Shown one piece after another: positions 5,374 through 6,129 of a DNA stretch of 6,129 nt; the first letter of the stretch is position 1, and every line of letters begins with the position of its first letter. A program made the position numbers and the translations under genes. Under the pieces are notes generated by a model that saw nothing but the letters and a program-made list of their open reading frames with translations, was not told where the DNA came from and made no database searches. The stretch is from UBA509 sp038729325. GTDB taxonomy: Archaea; Thermoplasmatota; Thermoplasmata; Thermoplasmatales; Thermoplasmataceae. Where the stretch lies: the NCBI GenBank assembly GCA_038729325.1, contig JAVYSG010000070.1, positions 1 through 6,129 of the forward strand, read 5' to 3'.

Positions 5374-6129
5374 TTATGCCGGATTCATGAATTTGCCGTT
5401 TATCAGCACATTGACGGGCTTGATATTTTTCAAGTTTTTGGTTTCCTTATTCAGGTCCCTGTCAAAGAAAACCATATCCGCTAAATACCCTTCCTCAAGC
5501 TTCCCCATGTAATTTTCTGCACCCAGAAGATAGGCTCCGCCTTCAGTGTAACATTTAATGGCTTCCTGCAAGTCGATTCTCTGCTGACTGAATTCGCTGT
5601 TTACAGCGAAGTGAATACCATACATTGGACCAAGGGGCATTGTATCAGAACCAAATGCCAGGTGAAGACCGCCGTCCAGTATGTCCCTGAAAGGATTATT
5701 TCGCGTCAGCCATTCTTTGCCCAGCCGATCCTCATACATACCATTTTTTCCGGCCCATTCAAGAAAATTTGGCTGGGAAGAGATTACAATGGACTCATTC
5801 AGTCGCTCCAGAATTCCGTCTGGCATGAGTTCAAAATGCTCAATTGAATTTCTGAAACGTCCGGAATGATTTGAAAATACTTTTGCTGCTGTTTCGACGG
5901 CATTTTCTCCTATTGCGTGTGCCGCCACCGGAAGATTGTGAGACCATATGGATATGCACAGATTTTCGAATTCTTGCCAGTTTCTTATCAAATTTTCAGC
6001 AGGCCAATCCCCGTGTGCGGCAGTCCTTGCCCCAATAGAGCCATCAAGGAATGTCTTAATGCCCCAATCCTGCTGGTTTGTAATTCCAATGCCATCAAAA
6101 ATTTCCCTGTCATACACGGTACGGAATAT
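5374..6129 (-). CDS. amidohydrolase family 3 protein, C-terminal part (start outside window)
   Basis: The frame is open to the right edge, so the start is missing; 251 C-terminal residues are visible. The family (PF07969, YtcJ and related) comprises metal-dependent TIM-barrel hydrolases acting on amides or cyclic C-N bonds, usually 500-550 residues, so roughly half is present. Numbering from the first visible residue, landmarks in order are IKTFLDGSIGARTA (the family's 'K.f.DGSlGsrTA'), VAAHAIGENA with H71, SIEHFEL with H98, SSQPNFLEW, AFGSDTMPLGP with D162, then YTEGGAYLLGAE and GKLEEGYLADMVFFDRD, the closing strand-swap segment. H71, H98 and D162 match expected metal or catalytic positions. 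The common HxxGD reads HAIGEN here. The N-terminal HxH pair is outside the window. The substrate is unknown; annotation as an exoenzyme-type or imidazolonepropionase-like hydrolase would be a guess. The gene converges on the tRNA-Ser unit. Confidence 0.92.
   Translation of the reverse strand: MFRTVYDREIFDGIGITNQQDWGIKTFLDGSIGARTAAHGDWPAENLIRNWQEFENLCISIWSHNLPVAAHAIGENAVETAAKVFSNHSGRFRNSIEHFELMPDGILERLNESIVISSQPNFLEWAGKNGMYEDRLGKEWLTRNNPFRDILDGGLHLAFGSDTMPLGPMYGIHFAVNSEFSQQRIDLQEAIKCYTEGGAYLLGAENYMGKLEEGYLADMVFFDRDLNKETKNLKNIKPVNVLINGKFMNPA

Noticed and set aside
5115..5484. Two overlapping plus-strand frames running from the tRNA into the amidohydrolase region
   Set aside because: They cross the tRNA gene or run antisense to the well-supported amidohydrolase, and their cysteine/phenylalanine-rich translations resemble no family.
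1..6129. CRISPR array, insertion sequence, toxin-antitoxin pair or defence system
   Set aside because: No spaced direct repeats, transposase motifs, terminal inverted repeats or small paired frames of such families were found on either strand.

Overview
The window looks like ordinary chromosome from a euryarchaeon, most likely of the class Thermoplasmata. It encodes an archaeal tRNA-Phe wyosine enzyme (Taw1), an archaeal replication factor C large subunit, the archaeal/eukaryotic ribosomal protein L15e and a probable archaeal/eukaryotic-type RNase P protein (Pop5). TATA boxes sit about 24 bases before start codons, as in leaderless archaeal transcripts. AGG/AGA arginine and ATA isoleucine codons are frequent. 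The assignment to Thermoplasmata is inference from gene type, short family lengths and base composition; no similarity search was possible.

Layout from left to right. Bases 45-983 (+) encode Taw1, preceded by a TATA box and starting with GTG. Bases 984-1251 hold no gene I can support, only the promoter of the next unit. Bases 1252-4066 (+) are a tight three-gene unit: an acyl-CoA dehydrogenase, a stand-alone tRNA-binding OB-fold protein directly abutting it, and the RFC large subunit one base further on. Bases 4043-4360 (-) hold a small frame with a TTG start that I read as Pop5 (RNase P component 2); its 3' end overlaps that of rfcL. Bases 4361-4489 are a divergent promoter region. Bases 4490-5086 (+) encode L15e, followed 30 bases later by a tRNA-Ser(TGA) at 5117-5197. 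Bases 5198-5373 are non-coding and T-rich. Bases 5374-6129 (-) are the C-terminal part of an amidohydrolase family 3 enzyme whose start lies beyond the right edge.

The common theme is information processing: tRNA modification (Taw1), tRNA binding, the clamp loader, RNase P (which matures tRNA 5' ends), a ribosomal protein and a tRNA gene. The two metabolic enzymes (acyl-CoA dehydrogenase and amidohydrolase) have no evident link to these beyond position. I see no mobile element, CRISPR array, defence island or clearly new system. The observations most worth checking are the easily missed Pop5 gene and the co-directional packing of a flavoenzyme, a tRNA-binding protein and rfcL.
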